The notes below the pieces were generated by a model. That model saw only the letters and a program-made list of their open reading frames with translations, ran no database searches and had not been told where the DNA came from. A DNA stretch of 64,000 nt from assembly GCF_010183535.1 (NCBI RefSeq), contig NC_071328.1:14694001-14758000 (forward strand), in the 5' to 3' direction. Made by a program: the position numbers and the translations under genes. This document shows positions 25,101 to 36,219 of the stretch, in pieces; the first letter of the stretch is position 1, and every line of letters starts with the position of its first letter. The DNA is from Caenorhabditis remanei. Lineage: Eukaryota; Nematoda; Chromadorea; Rhabditida; Rhabditidae.

Positions 25101-28100
25101 AGTTTATTTTTTGGCGAAAATTGTGAATTTTAACAGAAAAATCACAATTTTCCGTCTTTCTGTGTGTCTGTTTGTCCAAAAAATTCGATTTTTCAGCCGA
25201 AAAACTACAATTTTTCAGACAATTCCTGCGCGGAATCCCGGCGATTCGTCAAATCTCTGTGGCTCACAACTCGATTTCTCAATTCGCTGACTCTCTCTCC
25301 TCAACCCCATTCCTCCAACAACTCGATGCTGAAAATAATCGAATCGAGACGCTTGGCGCCGTTCCAGATACCGTAGTCCATGTGAATTTGGCTGGAAATT
25401 TGCTGAAAATGATTCCGGATGCGGTGGCCGCGTTGCCTCAATTGGTGGCGTTGAATGTGTCAAGGAATGAGATTGAGAATGGAGGAGACAACTTGACGGT
25501 GATAGGTGAGGAATCTGAAAATCTGAAAATTTTCAGACAAAAAATTTTCGAAATTTTTTTTTTTCTCTGAAAAAATGGCATTTTTAAGTGAAAAAAACTG
25601 GAAAAAAATGCGATTTTCAGCTGAAAAAACGTCTTTCTTGCTGTTCTTTTACATAAAAATGTCATTTTTACGCTCAAAAATGTGGTTTTCTAGCGAAAAT
25701 TGCTCAAAAATCGTATTTTTTGCAGTTTTTTGACACAAAATTTTCAATTTTACACTCAAAAATTGACGTTTTAAGCGAAAAAACTGAAAAAAAAACGATT
25801 TTCATCCGAAAATAACCCTAAAATCGTCTTTCTTGCAGTTCTTTTACATAAAAATGTCATTTTTACGCTCAAAAATGGGGGTTTTATAGCGAAAAGTGTC
25901 ATTTTTATGCCAAAAAACTGCAAAAAATGCGATTTTCAGCCGAAAAATGCTCAAAAATCGTTTTTTTTTTACATAAAAATGCCATTTTTATGCCAAAAAA
26001 ATCAAATATTACATATTTTGAGCTTGTAAACGGACTTTTGAGCTCAAAATCTTCATTTTAAGCAACTTTTTATGCAAAAATGTGATTTTCAACCGAAAAT
26101 TCGAATAAATGCGTCTTTTTTGCAGTTTTTTGATTTAAAATTTTCATTTTTACGCTAAAAACCTCAAACTCAATGTTTGAAAATCTGAAAATTCTGGAAT
26201 TTTTTTTTTGCTCTAAAAACTGATTTTCAGCATCCGCGGAGCTGGAAATGCTCGATGCCTCATACAACAAATTGAGCACGATTCCCACCGAATGGCTGGA
26301 GAAATTCGAGAAACGAATTGCTCACTTGCACTTGGATCACAATCAAATTGAGCAAATTACGGAAGGAGTTCTGAGGAATGCGACGAATTTACAGACGGTG
26401 AGTTTTCCCAAAAACTGATCTAAAATCCAAAAATTAGACCAGGAGACTGAAAAATTTGAATTCAGCGCTTTGAAATGAATGTAAAATCAAAAAATAAGTT
26501 GGTGGCCTAGAAATCCAAATTTTGAAAAAGTTAGTCCCCCGGCCAAAACTGACCTAAAATCCCAAAGTTAGGTCAGGAAAGGAAAAACTCGAATTCAGCG
26601 TTAAGAGAGCTTTGAAATGAGTATAATACCAACAAAAAAAAAAGTTGGTGGCCTAGAAATCCAAATTTTGAAAAAGTTAGTCCCCCGTCTAAATTTCGTT
26701 GTTTTTCCTGTTGTTTTTCCGGTTTTTTCAGTTTTTTGATTTTAAAAAAGGTTTCTAACTGTTCTTCCTTCAAAACAGCAAAAAAAAAGTCGTGGGAGAC
26801 GATGGCCTAGAAATACAATCTATGCAAAAATTAGTCCCCCGGTCAAAACTGGCCTAAAATCCCCAAATAAGGCCGGGAAACTGAAAAATTCGAATTCAGC
26901 GTGAAAAGAGCTTTAAAATGAGTATAATATCGAAAAAAAAGTTGGTGGCCTAGAAATCCAAATTTTGAAAAAGTTAGTCCCCCGACCAAATTTCGTTGTT
27001 TTTGCTGTTTTTCGGCGATTTTTCACTATTTTTCGATAGATTTTGTACATCCAGATTTTCGGACACACCGACAGACATAGTATAGTCTCCATATTCCCAC
27101 GCCATCTGTCTCAATTTCTCCACACATATTTTCTCACCTATCATTTTCGGTATCCCCCTCAATTACCGTACCCCAATATGACACCTTCTGGATACGATAC
27201 GATATTGTTATTATTCTTATTCTCGCGCACACACGCATTTACTCATCGCCTTGTCTCCAGATGACAATAGAATAGCGTGAAGAAGACGTTGACAATACGA
27301 GAAATGGAGGGTCACTTACTGTAAACCCTACAATTATACAACCTGTTAGGGGGGACACTTTTGGCAACACTTATATAGATGAACGAGACGAGACCCCCGT
27401 AATTAAGTAGTGAAAGAGTAGGGGTACTGTAGGTGTGAAAATGGCGATTTCCTTATTAAATGGGGGATCCCGGGAAATTTGGGAAAATGTATCAAAATGT
27501 GTAGAAAACTGGTCTAAAATCGCAAAATTCGACTAGGAGACTGATATATTCGAATTCAGCGCTTCAAAATGAGTATAATATCAAAAAATAAATTGGTGGC
27601 CTAGAAATCCAAATTTTGAAAAAGTTAGTCCCCCGGTCAAAACTGTCCTAAAATCACAAAATTATGCCAGGAAACTGAAAAATTCGAATTCAGCGTAAAA
27701 ATGGCTTTGAAATGAGTATAATATCAAAAAAAATAAATTGGTGGCCTAGAAATCCAAATTTTGAAAAAGTTAGTCCCCCGTCCAAATTTCGTTGTTTTTG
27801 CGGTTTTTTCGGCGATTTTTCACTATTTTTCGATATTTTTCTGCACATTTTGAAAAATTTTCTCAATTTCCCCAAATCCAGACAGCTAGGGGTGTACTGT
27901 AAACACACCTGGGGATACTGTAAATAGAGTTCAATAGAATTGAGAGGGGGGTCATTGAGTAATTGGGAAGTTTGTTTGTCGACACGCGATCATTGTCTTC
28001 TCCTTATTCTACTCATTCAAGAGTTTTGAAGAGATTTGAGGGGGTATCGAGGGATCTAGAGGAAACCAACATCTTGATTTTGCGAAAAACGGAAAAAACG

Positions 28101-31100
28101 GGAAAAATCGGTCCAAAATGAGCCGAAAATCAGGGAAAATAGGTCCAAAATGAGGTACAGTACCCCCGATCCTAAAATTAGGATCTAGGTACAGTAACCC
28201 CGATCCTAAAATTAGGATCTAGGTACAGTAACCCCGGTCCTACAATTTGGATCCAGGTACAGTAATCCGATCCTAAAATTTGGATCCAGCTACAGTAATC
28301 CGATCCTAAATTTTGGATCCAGGTACAGTACCCCGGATCCTAAGATTCCTGGCGCTCCTTAGACGCGTTTTGTAAACCGGTCTCCTGGGGACATCTGGAG
28401 ACATCCAGTCCAGCTGCAAAAAATGAGTCGTCTCGATTGACAGCCGGATGTCTCCTATAATCCCCCGGGGGTGTCAAATTGCTCATAGTGAGCAGGTGCA
28501 CCACCCGTTTTTGCGTCTCAATCGAATTGGCTTATCGCCGTCTCGAGAACCTTCTCCAAGACCATTTGGATACAAAATAATTACTTTTTTGTCAAGAGAT
28601 TAGTCACGAGAGCACCACTCTCCAGACACTTCAGAATTGATACAATTCATCGAGGGGGTCAAGAATCGACTTAATTGGTCAATTAACCAATTAGCGCTGC
28701 CAGATGTAGGAACAGTACCCATGATCTTAAAATTAGGATCGAGGTACAGTACCCCGATCTTGAAATTAGGATCGAAGTACAATAACCCTGATCCTGAAAT
28801 TTTAGGTTGAGGTACAGTACTCCCGATCCTATATTTTGGGTTGAGGTACAGTACTCCCGATCCTAAATTTTGGATCTAGGGACAGTAACCTATGGGAAAA
28901 CTACAGTAATCTGGATCATTGCGTGTCGATATCTAATCCAATTAGTCCATGGAATAAGTATATTGACCTATCTACCTCACTTGAGGTGTACATTCCATAT
29001 ATGTATATTTGCGAAAAACACTTGTCCCCCCCCTCCTTGACACCATCACCACCACGATATTTGCATATCCTATTATTCCTGATGGAGAATGGAGATACGC
29101 GCATGTGTGGTACTTGAAGGGTCATTTTGGAGGGGTTTGAGGGGTCGAAAACGGGAAAATCAGGGAAAAAACGGGAAAATCGGTCCAAAATTAGTCGAAA
29201 ATTAGGGGAAAATGGTAGAGAATGGGGTACAGTAACCCGATCCTAAATTTCGGATGTAAGTACAGTACCCCTGATCCAGGATCCAAAATTTTCCCTTTTT
29301 ATAATAACCCAATCCTAAATTTTGGATCCAGCTACAGTAACCCCGATCCAGAATTTTAGGATCTAGGTACAGTACCCCCGATCCTATATTGTAAAATTTG
29401 GATGTCTGGCGCACCTTAGACGCGTTTAAATTCTACATTTTGCAGCTCGACCTCTCCTCGAACCGTCTCCGTGTCTTTAGCGACTCGATTCTTCCGGAAA
29501 ATTCGAAAATTGTAAACTTGAGACTCGCCAACAATTCGCTGGAGATTCTGGAGCCAATGAGCTTGGCTGGACTGAAATTGGGTGAGTTTTGACTGGAAAC
29601 TTTGAGGTACAGTACCCCCTGATCCAAATTTCAGGATCCGGGTTACTGTACCTGGATCCTAATTTTAAGATCGGGGGTACTGTACCTAGATCCAAAATTT
29701 AGGATCGGGGATACTGTAACTGGATCCAAAATTTAGGATAAATTTTTGCCTAAAATTTCACTTTTTTCTTGCAGAACACCTCGATTTATCCGCCAATAAG
29801 CTCACGGAAATCCCCGCCGCGATCGCCAAAGTGGAACAGATGAAACGAGTGGATTTGAGTAATAATCAGATTGGAAAACTGTATCAATACGTGTTCAACA
29901 AGATCAAACAGTTGCATACGGTGGATTTGTCGAAGAATCAGTTGCAAAGTGTACGTTTTTAGGCGAAAATTGGAGGAAAATGATCAAAAAGGACCTTAAA
30001 TGGGCCTGAAAAACCTAAATTTGCCTTAAAAGCCTGAATTGTTCTAGAAACAAGCCTAAATTTGCCTAAAAGCAAGCCCATATGTGCCTAAAAACAAGCC
30101 TAAATGTGCCTAAAAACAAGCCTAAATTTGCCTGAAAACAAGCGAAAATTTGACTGAAAATGCCTAAATTTGCCTAAAAACGAGTTTGAAAAGCCTGAAA
30201 GTCCTAAAACGAGCCTAAATTCACCTAAAACAAGCCTAAAATTGTCTAAAAACAGCATAGCTTTGCCTAGAAACAAGCCTAAGTTTGCCTGAAAACGAGA
30301 CTAAATTTGCCTAAAAACAAGCCTGTAAATTAGCCTAAAAGGGCCTAATTCAGCCAAAACAGGGCCTGAATCAGCCTGAATTGGCCTAAAGCAGCCTATT
30401 TTCAGATCGGACCATACATCTTCTCGGACAGTGCTGAACTCCACTCACTGGATGTGTCGAATAATGAGATTTCTCTTCTTTTCAAGGATGCGTTCGCCAG
30501 ATGCCCGAAATTGCGAAAAATTTCGATGAAAAATAATAGACTGAGTGAGTTTTTGGCTGAAAAACTGGAAAAATCGGTCCAAAATGAGCCCAAAATCAGA
30601 AAAATCGGTTGAAAATGAGATAAAACTCATCAAAAAAGCAAAAAATCCTGAAATTAGGATCCAGCTACAGTAACCCGATCCTAAAATTAGGATCCAGGTA
30701 CAGTAACCCGATCCAAACTTTTGGATCCTGAGGACAGTACCTCCCATCCTGAAATTAAGATCCAGGTACAGTAACCCGATCCTAAAATTAGGATTCAGGT
30801 ACAGTACCCCCGATCCTAAAATTAGGATCCAGGCACAGTACCCCCGATCCAAACTTTCGGTTCCTAAGTACAGTAACCCCGATCCAAAAATTTGAATCCA
30901 GGTACAGTACCCCCGATCCTCAAATTAGGATCCAGGTACAGTACCCCCGATCCTAAAATTTTAGATCCTGGATCTAGGATCAAAAAAACTTTTTTTTTTT
31001 CAAATTTCCAATTTTTTATTAAAATTTTCCAGAATCCCTCGACGAAGGCCTCACCGAAGCGTCGGCTCTCCGCCGTCTCGACGTCTCCAACAACCAAATC

Positions 31101-34100
31101 GTCGTTCTGAAATGGCACTCACTTCCCGAGAGTCTCGAGACTCTTATCGCCGACAACAACGATATCAACCTTCTGACGGCGGCCACGCCCACTTCATCTC
31201 ATCTGAAAACCGTACAAATCTCCCAGAATCGAGTGACAGTGATCAACGGAGAGCAGATTCCGAATTCCGTCGAGAATCTGGATGTCTCGTTTAATCGATT
31301 GGCGAAATTGGGAAAATCGGCGCTGGCCGAGAAATCGCAGCTGAGGAAACTGAATCTGAAGGGGAATCTATTGACGGTGGTGTCATCTGAATCCATGCGG
31401 ATTCTAGAAGGCGTTCATCCGGTGAAAGTGGAGATCTCCATGAATCCACTGATCTGTGATTGCCAGATGACGTGGTTGTTGGAGGCGGGGCCTGGCGCCA
31501 AGCCTAAAGGGATCCAGATCCTAGACCCTCTAACCGCCACATGTAGCCATCCAGTCGATCTCCACGAGATTCCACTCCAGAATCTCCAAAAGAAAGACTT
31601 ACTCTGCCCCTACCAATCGGTCTGTGAGCCTGACTGCATTTGCTGCCAGTACGGTAACTGTGACTGCAAATCGGTGTGCCCCGCGCAATGCCGCTGCTTC
31701 CGCGACGATCAATTCAATATAAATATCGTCCGTTGCGCCGGCAACGCTACCGTAACCCCACGCCGGGAATTTGTGGTCAGCGAGCTACCGGTGTCCGCTA
31801 CAGAGATCATTCTCTCTGGTGTCACCCTACCGCAACTGAGAACTCATAGCTTTATTGGGAGACTCCGTCTCCAACGGCTCCATATTAATGGGACGGGACT
31901 CCGCAGCATTCAACCGAAGGCGTTCCATACGTTGCCTTCGTTGAAGACGTTGGATCTGTCGGATAATGCGTTGCTCAGTCTTAACGGAGAGGAATTCCTA
32001 AAGTGTCCAGAGATATCGCAGTTGTTTTTGAATGGCAACAGGTTTTCTCAATTGACACGTGGAATATTCGAGAAACTACCGAATTTGAAGTACCTGACAC
32101 TTCATAACAACTCGTTTGAAGATGTGCCCCATGTGTTGTCCTCTACGGCTTCACTGGCGAAAGTCTCGTTATCGGGGAACCCGTTACGGTGTGATTGTGC
32201 CCGGCATGAGGCTCCGCCCCATCCCGGAGCACCATTTTGGGAGCACGCCGCTGCCGAGTGGTTCGCCGCGCACCGCAATTTGGTGGTCGATTTCGAGAGG
32301 GTTGAGTGTTGGGAGAATGTGACGAAGGCGTTCGTGACGAACGATACGACGGTATTGTCGGCGTACCCGCCGAATGTTGGACAAGATGTTTTTGTGATGC
32401 CGATTGGGGGTGAGTTTTGACACCTTGACACCGAAAAAATGTGAAAATTCGAGAAAAATTGGACTAGTAATCATCGGATCCTAAAATTTAGGATCGGGGG
32501 TACTGTACCTCGATCCTAAATTTTAGGATCAGGGGTACTGTACATCGATCCCAATATTTTGGATCTAGGTACAGTACCCCTGATCCAGGATCCTAAATTT
32601 TGGATCGAGGTACAGTACCCCTGATCCAGGATCCAAAAATTTTCTCTTTTTACAGTAACCCGATCCAAATTTCGTAAAAATCAGTCATTATGACTCAAAT
32701 TTCGTAGTTTTTTAATGAAAAATTGTGCTTTTTGAGCTCAAGTTTGCATTTTTCGCTCAATTTTCACATTTTGGGCTGAAAATGAGTCTGAAAATGTTAT
32801 TTTTGGACATCTGGACACACAGACACACAGAAAGACATTTACGATTTTTAGATCGAAAAATCTTGAAATGAGCGGTTTCCCGACGGAAAATGTCAAAAGT
32901 GACAGTTTCAGTCGATTTTTTGGTTTAAACTACGGTAAAAAGTCGATTTTTTTTATCTAACTACAGTAACCCGATCCTAAATTTTGGATCCAGCCATAGT
33001 AATTCGATCCTAACTTTTGGATCCTAAGTACAGTACCCCTGATCCAGGATCCAAAATTTTGAATCCAGCTACAGTAACCCGATAATAAAATTTGGATCAA
33101 GGTACAGTAACCCGATCCTAAATTTTGGATCCATCTACAGTAACCCGATCCTAAAATTCCAGGATCCAAGATCCAAATTTTTTTTTTCAAAAATGTAAAA
33201 TTTTTCCATTTTCCAGAATTCCTTCGCGACTACAACACCTCCATCTGTGTTCCCTTCTCCTCGGGTTTCTTCGGTCAAGACCCCCAAAATAGTATAATAT
33301 TCGTGATAATCAGTGTGTCGATCGCCGCCTTGCTATGTATTCTCGTGGTTTTGGCGGTTTCCTTTGTCAGGAAATCTCACGACGCAATAAATCAACGGAG
33401 GAGATACAAAGCGTCTTCACTGAATTGCTCCACGTCCGCAGGCTCCTCCCCCTTGCCAATTCCATTACTCAGTTATCACGCATTCGTCAGTTATTCGAAA
33501 AAAGACGAGAAAATGGTTTTGGATCAATTGTGTCGCCCGTTGGAAGACGAAGACTATCAGTTGTGTCTACTCCATCGCGATGGTCCCACTTATAATTCGA
33601 ATCTCCATGCGATTTCGGATGAATTGATTGGACAAATGGACTCGTCGCAATGCTTGATTCTTATCTTGACCAAACACTTTTTGGAAAACGAGTGGAAGAC
33701 GTTGCAGATCAAGGTGAGAAAATTTGCAAAGAAATCTGACATTTTAAGCCGAAAAACCACAAAAATTGGTCCAAAATGAGCCGAAAATCGGAAAAATTGG
33801 TAAAATTTGGATCCAGGTACAGTAACCCCGATCCTAAATTTTAGGATCCGGGTTACTGTACCTCGATCCTGGATCTAATTTTTAGGATAGGGGTACTGTA
33901 CCTCGATCCTAAATTTTGGATCCTGGATCAGGGGTACTGTAGCTATTGAGATCTTATGTTTTGGATCGGGGGTACTGTACCTCGATCCTAAATTTTTTGG
34001 ATCTAGGTACAGTAAGCCGTATCCTGAATTTTTTGGATCGAGGTACAGTACCCCCGGATCCTAAAATTTGTCGAAAACGCGTCCAAGGCGCGCCAGACTG

Positions 34101-34792
34101 GAACCCCTCTTGGTGGCCTAGAAAATCATTTTGGAGTTTTCTGGGCCACTAAGCACATGTTCACAATTTCTTGATTTTTTAGGCCAAAGCGGTGGCCGAG
34201 AATTCCAATTTTCGAGGTTTCTAGGCCATCGAGGGAAAAAAACTAAAAACTGAAGGAAAAACTAGAAACATCGGTTCAAAATAGGCCAAAAATCAGGGAA
34301 ATCGGAAAAATTAGGATTGAGGTACAGTACCCCTGATCCTAAAATTTTGGATCCGGGTACAGTACCCCTGATCCTAAAATTAGGATTGAGGTACAGTAAC
34401 CCCGATCCTGAAATTTGGATCCAGGATCAAAAATTTTCTTTTTTTTTCTAAAAATCTCATTTTGGAGGTTTTTGGGTCGAAAAAACCGAAAAAACGTGTT
34501 TTCCAACTAATTTTCCACATATTTCCAGACCTCCCATCAACTATTCGCAAAGAATCGATCGAAACGAGTGATCGCCGTGCTCGGCGACGGTGTCGACGTG
34601 AATTTGCTCGACGACGAACTCGGTCAAATCCTTCGAAAACACACTCGAATCGAGATGAGATCTCATCTATTCTGGACACTTTTACACTCGTCACTTCCCT
34701 CACGTCTTCCACTTCCGACGACGAATTCAGATGACTCGAATTCACAAATGTATTCGGATATCTATGGAATCGTGCCGTCCGATGTTGTGTAG
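13187..34792 (+). CDS. tol-1: Toll receptor TOL-1, 13 exons, complete
   Basis: Single-pass membrane receptor of the Toll family; in C. elegans TOL-1 acts in development and pathogen-avoidance behaviour. Exons: 13187-13278, 13581-13700, 14071-14158, 16787-16999, 21901-22010, 25219-25505, 26231-26397, 29446-29581, 29775-29950, 30406-30544, 31033-32409, 33217-33713, 34529-34792. They join without a frame error to 1,221 codons plus TAG. A signal peptide (leucine run, residues 6-18) is followed by a CPKFCKC cysteine cluster, leucine-rich repeats through about residue 645, LRRCT1 (NPLICDC at 647), a second cysteine/LRRNT block near 700-740, more LRRs, LRRCT2 (NPLRCDC near 892), a transmembrane helix near 994-1019 and a TIR domain from YHAFVSYS (1055) to box 3 FW (1182-1183). 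This two-LRRCT plan is that of Drosophila-type Tolls. The upstream ATG at 13,173 is out of frame. Introns carry many transposons. Confidence 0.95.
13279..13580 (+). other. tol-1 intron 1
   Basis: Intron of 302 bases bounded by GTGAGT and TTTTCAG. It contains a GCGCTCTATTGATA / CAATAGAGCGCG hairpin at about 13,376-13,412 and a further AGAGCGC at 13,533. Confidence 0.7.
14582..14739. repeat. Head-to-head tRNA-like palindrome, copy 1
   Basis: Two inverted tRNA-like segments meet at about 14,665. On the + strand TTGGCCGAGTGGTTAAGGTG (A box, D-arm) and GGTTCGATTCCCC (B box) are about 30 bases apart; the minus arm carries CTGGCCGAGTGGTTAAGG and GGTTCGATTCCTC. The A box type GGCCGAGTGGTTAAGG is that of class II (Ser/Leu) tRNAs. 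Neither arm has a 5' acceptor strand or a clear variable arm, so both are pseudo-tRNAs. Outer flanks GTGCAAAAAAAG and CTTTTTGCA-like sequence extend the palindrome. Confidence 0.65.
15223..15380. repeat. Head-to-head tRNA-like palindrome, copy 2
   Basis: Nearly perfect 158-bp palindrome: ATGCAAAAAAAGTTTTGGCG at the left and its complement at the right, with GGCCGAGTGGTTAAG A boxes facing outward from the centre near 15,305 and GGTTCGATTCCTCACCTCG B boxes in each arm. It is the sister of the palindrome about 640 bases upstream in the same intron. Confidence 0.7.
15673..16154. mobile_element. GGGCC-rich hAT-like MITE, 8-bp target duplication
   Basis: The element starts CAGACTTGTCACGGGCC and ends GACAAGTCTG, flanked by a perfect 8-bp duplication TCTTCGAG at 15,665-15,672 and 16,155-16,162. 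It carries three tracts of GGGCC/GGCCC pentamers (about 15,686-15,715, 15,735-15,790 and 16,018-16,138), on both strands. A shorter relative with the same ends is at 49,248-49,488. The long open frames across it are simple-repeat artefacts. Confidence 0.85.
17448..17635. mobile_element. 188-bp hAT-like MITE (CAGGGATGTGCC family), copy 1
   Basis: The ends are CAGGGATGTGCC and GGCACATACCTG and the flanks are a perfect 8-bp duplication TAAAAACC (17,440-17,447 and 17,636-17,643). The interior is palindromic (GCGAAAATGCGATGAGAGAG against CTCTTTCTCGTCGCATTTTC). A second copy in the opposite orientation is at 23,253-23,438. The 8-bp duplication with CAGG ends points to the hAT superfamily. Confidence 0.9.
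17840..18095 (-). repeat. GGATCC/CTACAGTAGTCC repeat block, reverse orientation
   Basis: Contains AACGCGTCAAGCGTCACGCCAG at both ends, with ATTACTGTA, GGATCCTATAAACAGATC and GACTACTGTAGCCACACGGA between. It is the reverse complement of the tandem units at 20,420-20,935 in the same intron. Confidence 0.7.
19181..19240 (+). repeat. Poly-G tracts
   Basis: A run of about 20 G residues from 19,187 and a second G run to 19,238, able to form quadruplex structures on the sense strand of the tol-1 pre-mRNA. A shorter run is at 18,412-18,422. Confidence 0.8.
20420..20935 (+). repeat. ~165-bp tandem repeat, three units
   Basis: Each unit runs from TTCTGGCGTGACGCTTGACG through TTTTGGGAGCTCAGG, ACTAGGATC, GTGGCTACAGTAGTCCG and CTACAGTAATACCTGG. 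Units begin near 20,423, 20,574 and 20,731, with a partial fourth at 20,891. The reverse-oriented block at 17,840-18,095 could pair with it inside intron 4. Confidence 0.75.
20940..21535. repeat. Foldback repeat related to the CATACTTG MITE
   Basis: ACTCGCTTGAAACTCATTAT with ATATACGAAAATG at the left is matched in reverse complement by CATTTTCGTATAT and TTGAGTTTTAAGCG at the right, around a palindromic AT-rich core (21,060-21,400). Ends and target duplication could not be fixed. Confidence 0.5.
22022..24887. mobile_element. 2.87-kb palindromic hAT-like foldback element at a tol-1 splice donor
   Basis: Starts CAGGCATGTCCGGG and ends with the exact complement; flanked by a perfect 8-bp duplication AGTTTAGG (22,014-22,021 and 24,888-24,895). 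The arms (about 22,022-23,250 and 23,640-24,887) are near-identical inverted copies over more than 1 kb, so an identical 91-codon open frame appears at 22,560-22,835 (+) and 24,073-24,348 (-). No transposase motif is visible. The left arm carries a nested 186-bp MITE. The target is bases +4 to +11 of tol-1 intron 5, so the donor GTGAGT is retained on the left side. Confidence 0.9.
23253..23438. mobile_element. 186-bp hAT-like MITE, copy 2, nested
   Basis: Ends CAGGTATGTGCC and GGCACATCCCTG, flanked by a perfect 8-bp duplication GTGGGTTA (23,245-23,252 and 23,439-23,446). The opposite arm of the host palindrome (near 23,640-23,665) has the uninterrupted empty site, which proves the insertion and gives its relative age: it came after the palindrome formed. 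Confidence 0.95.
24899..25200 (+). repeat. ~84-bp tandem repeat, three and a half units
   Basis: Units of TTTTCCGTCTTTCTGTGTGTC, TGTTTGTCCAAAAAAAGTT, GAAAATTGTGAATTTTAACA and GAAAAATCACAA start near 24,899, 24,983, 25,067 and 25,150 with few differences. They end just before the acceptor of tol-1 exon 6. Confidence 0.85.
26398..29445 (+). other. tol-1 intron 7, two repeat arrays
   Basis: Between 26,440 and 27,790 a unit with GGTGGCCTAGAAATCCAAAT, TTTGAAAAAGTTAGTCCCCC and AATGAGTATAATA is repeated about six times. From 28,150 to 29,390 a second array has units of GGTACAGTAACCCCGATCC and TAAAATTAGGATC. No gene is supported inside. Confidence 0.7.
28150..29395 (+). repeat. GGTACAGTAACCC-GATCC repeat array, forward orientation
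   Basis: About 18 imperfect units of 33-36 bases alternating GGATC(C/T)AGGTACAGTA with CCCCGATCCTAAAATTA. The same family fills tol-1 introns 8 and 10-12, intron 2 of the 36,663 gene and introns 4 and 6 of the GTPase gene, in both orientations. Confidence 0.75.
29582..29774 (-). repeat. GATCC/TACTGTA repeats in tol-1 intron 8, mostly reversed
   Basis: Units GGATCCGGGTTACTGTACCTG and GGGGGTACTGTACCTAGATCC run in the orientation opposite to those in intron 7. Exon 8 is therefore enclosed by complementary intron repeats. Confidence 0.65.
29985..30400 (+). repeat. ~22-bp minisatellite in tol-1 intron 9
   Basis: Repeated GCCTAAATTTGCCTAAAAACA units, about 18 with drift, fill nearly the whole intron. 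Similar CCTAAA-type phrases occur near 40,445-40,660. Confidence 0.75.
33714..34528 (+). other. tol-1 intron 12, GATCC/TACAGTA repeats in both orientations
   Basis: The intron interrupts the TIR-coding region. It holds GGTACAGTAACCCCGATCC and GGGGTACTGTACCTCGATCC units facing each other plus GGTGGCCTAGAAAATCAT segments. Confidence 0.65.
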
Positions 34793-34904
34793 CCCCTGTT
34801 TTGAGCGTGTAGAATTAAGTTTTAGTCAAAATTAGTGAAAAATTCGGGTTTTTTGAGGTGGAAATGGTCGAAAAACGGTCGAAAATGGTCAAAATCGAAA
34901 TTTT

Positions 34905-35505
34905 TCGAAAAAGTGGTTATGGTTCCGAGGGTCCGGGGTTCGATCCCCGCGCTGGCATTTGGATTTTTTGCAAAAAATTTTTTTCGAAAAAAGTGAATTT
35001 TTGATAGGTTTTTATAGTTTTTAGTGTTTTTGGGTGATTTTATGCGGTTTTTGGCAATTTTTCGAGCGGAAAACCTCAAAAAATTATCAAAAACCATGAA
35101 AAATGGCCAAAAATTCACTTTTTTTGCAAATTTGGATCCGAGGATCCGAGGGTCCCGGGTTCGATCCCCGCGCTGGTCAAAACTTTTTTTACAAATTTTT
35201 TTTCAAAAAAAGTGAATTTTTGATAGATTTTCATAGTTTTTAGTGGCTTTTGGGTGGTTTTCTGTGGTTTTTCACACTAAAAATTGCAGAAAAACTGTCA
35301 AAAATAGTCAAAAATCGACTTTTTTGATGTATTTTTGTTGGTTTTCAGCGTTTTTAATGATTTTTTACCGATTTTTATCGATTTTTCGAGCTAAACAGCT
35401 CCAAAAATCACCGCAAACCATAAAAAATGACCAAAAATTGAGGTTTTCCTAGATTTCCCTCGAAGGATCCGAGGGTTCCAGGTTCGATCCACGCTCTGGC
35501 ACTTA
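34905..35505 (+). repeat. Three spaced repeats carrying a tRNA 3'-half (B box)
   Basis: GGTTCCGAGGGTCCGGGGTTC-type segments with GGGTTCGATCCCCGCGCTGG occur at about 34,919-34,961, 35,139-35,180 and 35,463-35,502. Each contains a B box (GGTTCGATCC) and is followed by a similar AT-rich tail with TTTCGAAAAAAGT and GATTTT phrases. No A box is present, so they are 3' halves only. Confidence 0.55.
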
Positions 35506-36219
35506 AATTTTTTGCAATTTTTTTTTTCGAAAAAAGTTGATTTTACCGATTTGAACTGATTTCCGACTATTTCAAAGCTGATTTTCACGATTTTCACTCC
35601 AAAATACTCCAATTTTCACTAATTTCCGTCTCGTTTTAGTCGATTTTCTGATAGTTTTCTTGTCCCCGCCCCACCTGTTTCATTATTGTTACGAGTACAC
35701 ATTTCCACAGACAAATCGAGGTTTTTCCCCCATTTTTTATACAATTTATGCACAATTTTTGCCATTTTTTGTCCTATGGATCAAACGATTTTCTCCAAAT
35801 TTTACCGGTTTCAGTGTCCCCCAATTTCTTTGATTTTTTTCCTGTATCTTGCCAATTTTTTGTCAGCAAAAACCCTCTAATAATCGCCTATTTTTGTGTA
35901 ATAATTTGAAATATTTTTCGGATTTATTGCCCTTTTCCAGTCACTTTTAGCCCTGTGTGTGTCAATTTGTACTATAATAATCGAATTATTTGAACAATTT
36001 GCTTATGAAGCTTGTATATTAATTGTTTGTGTGAATTTACATCGAAAAAAAGCACGTTTCAACGAAAAAATACCTGAAAAAGGCGAAAAATTGCAAAAAG
36101 AAAAATTTGAATTTAAATCTCCCGCCTTTTTATTCATGGGGGACTAGTTTTCGCTTCCTAGTCCACCTCTCGTGAACTCCTCTCGGACAAGTGGCAGTTA
36201 CGAATATTTTTTAATTTCA

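Noticed and set aside
24899..25200. CRISPR-like array
   Set aside because: Units are directly tandem without unique spacers, and the context is a nematode intron.
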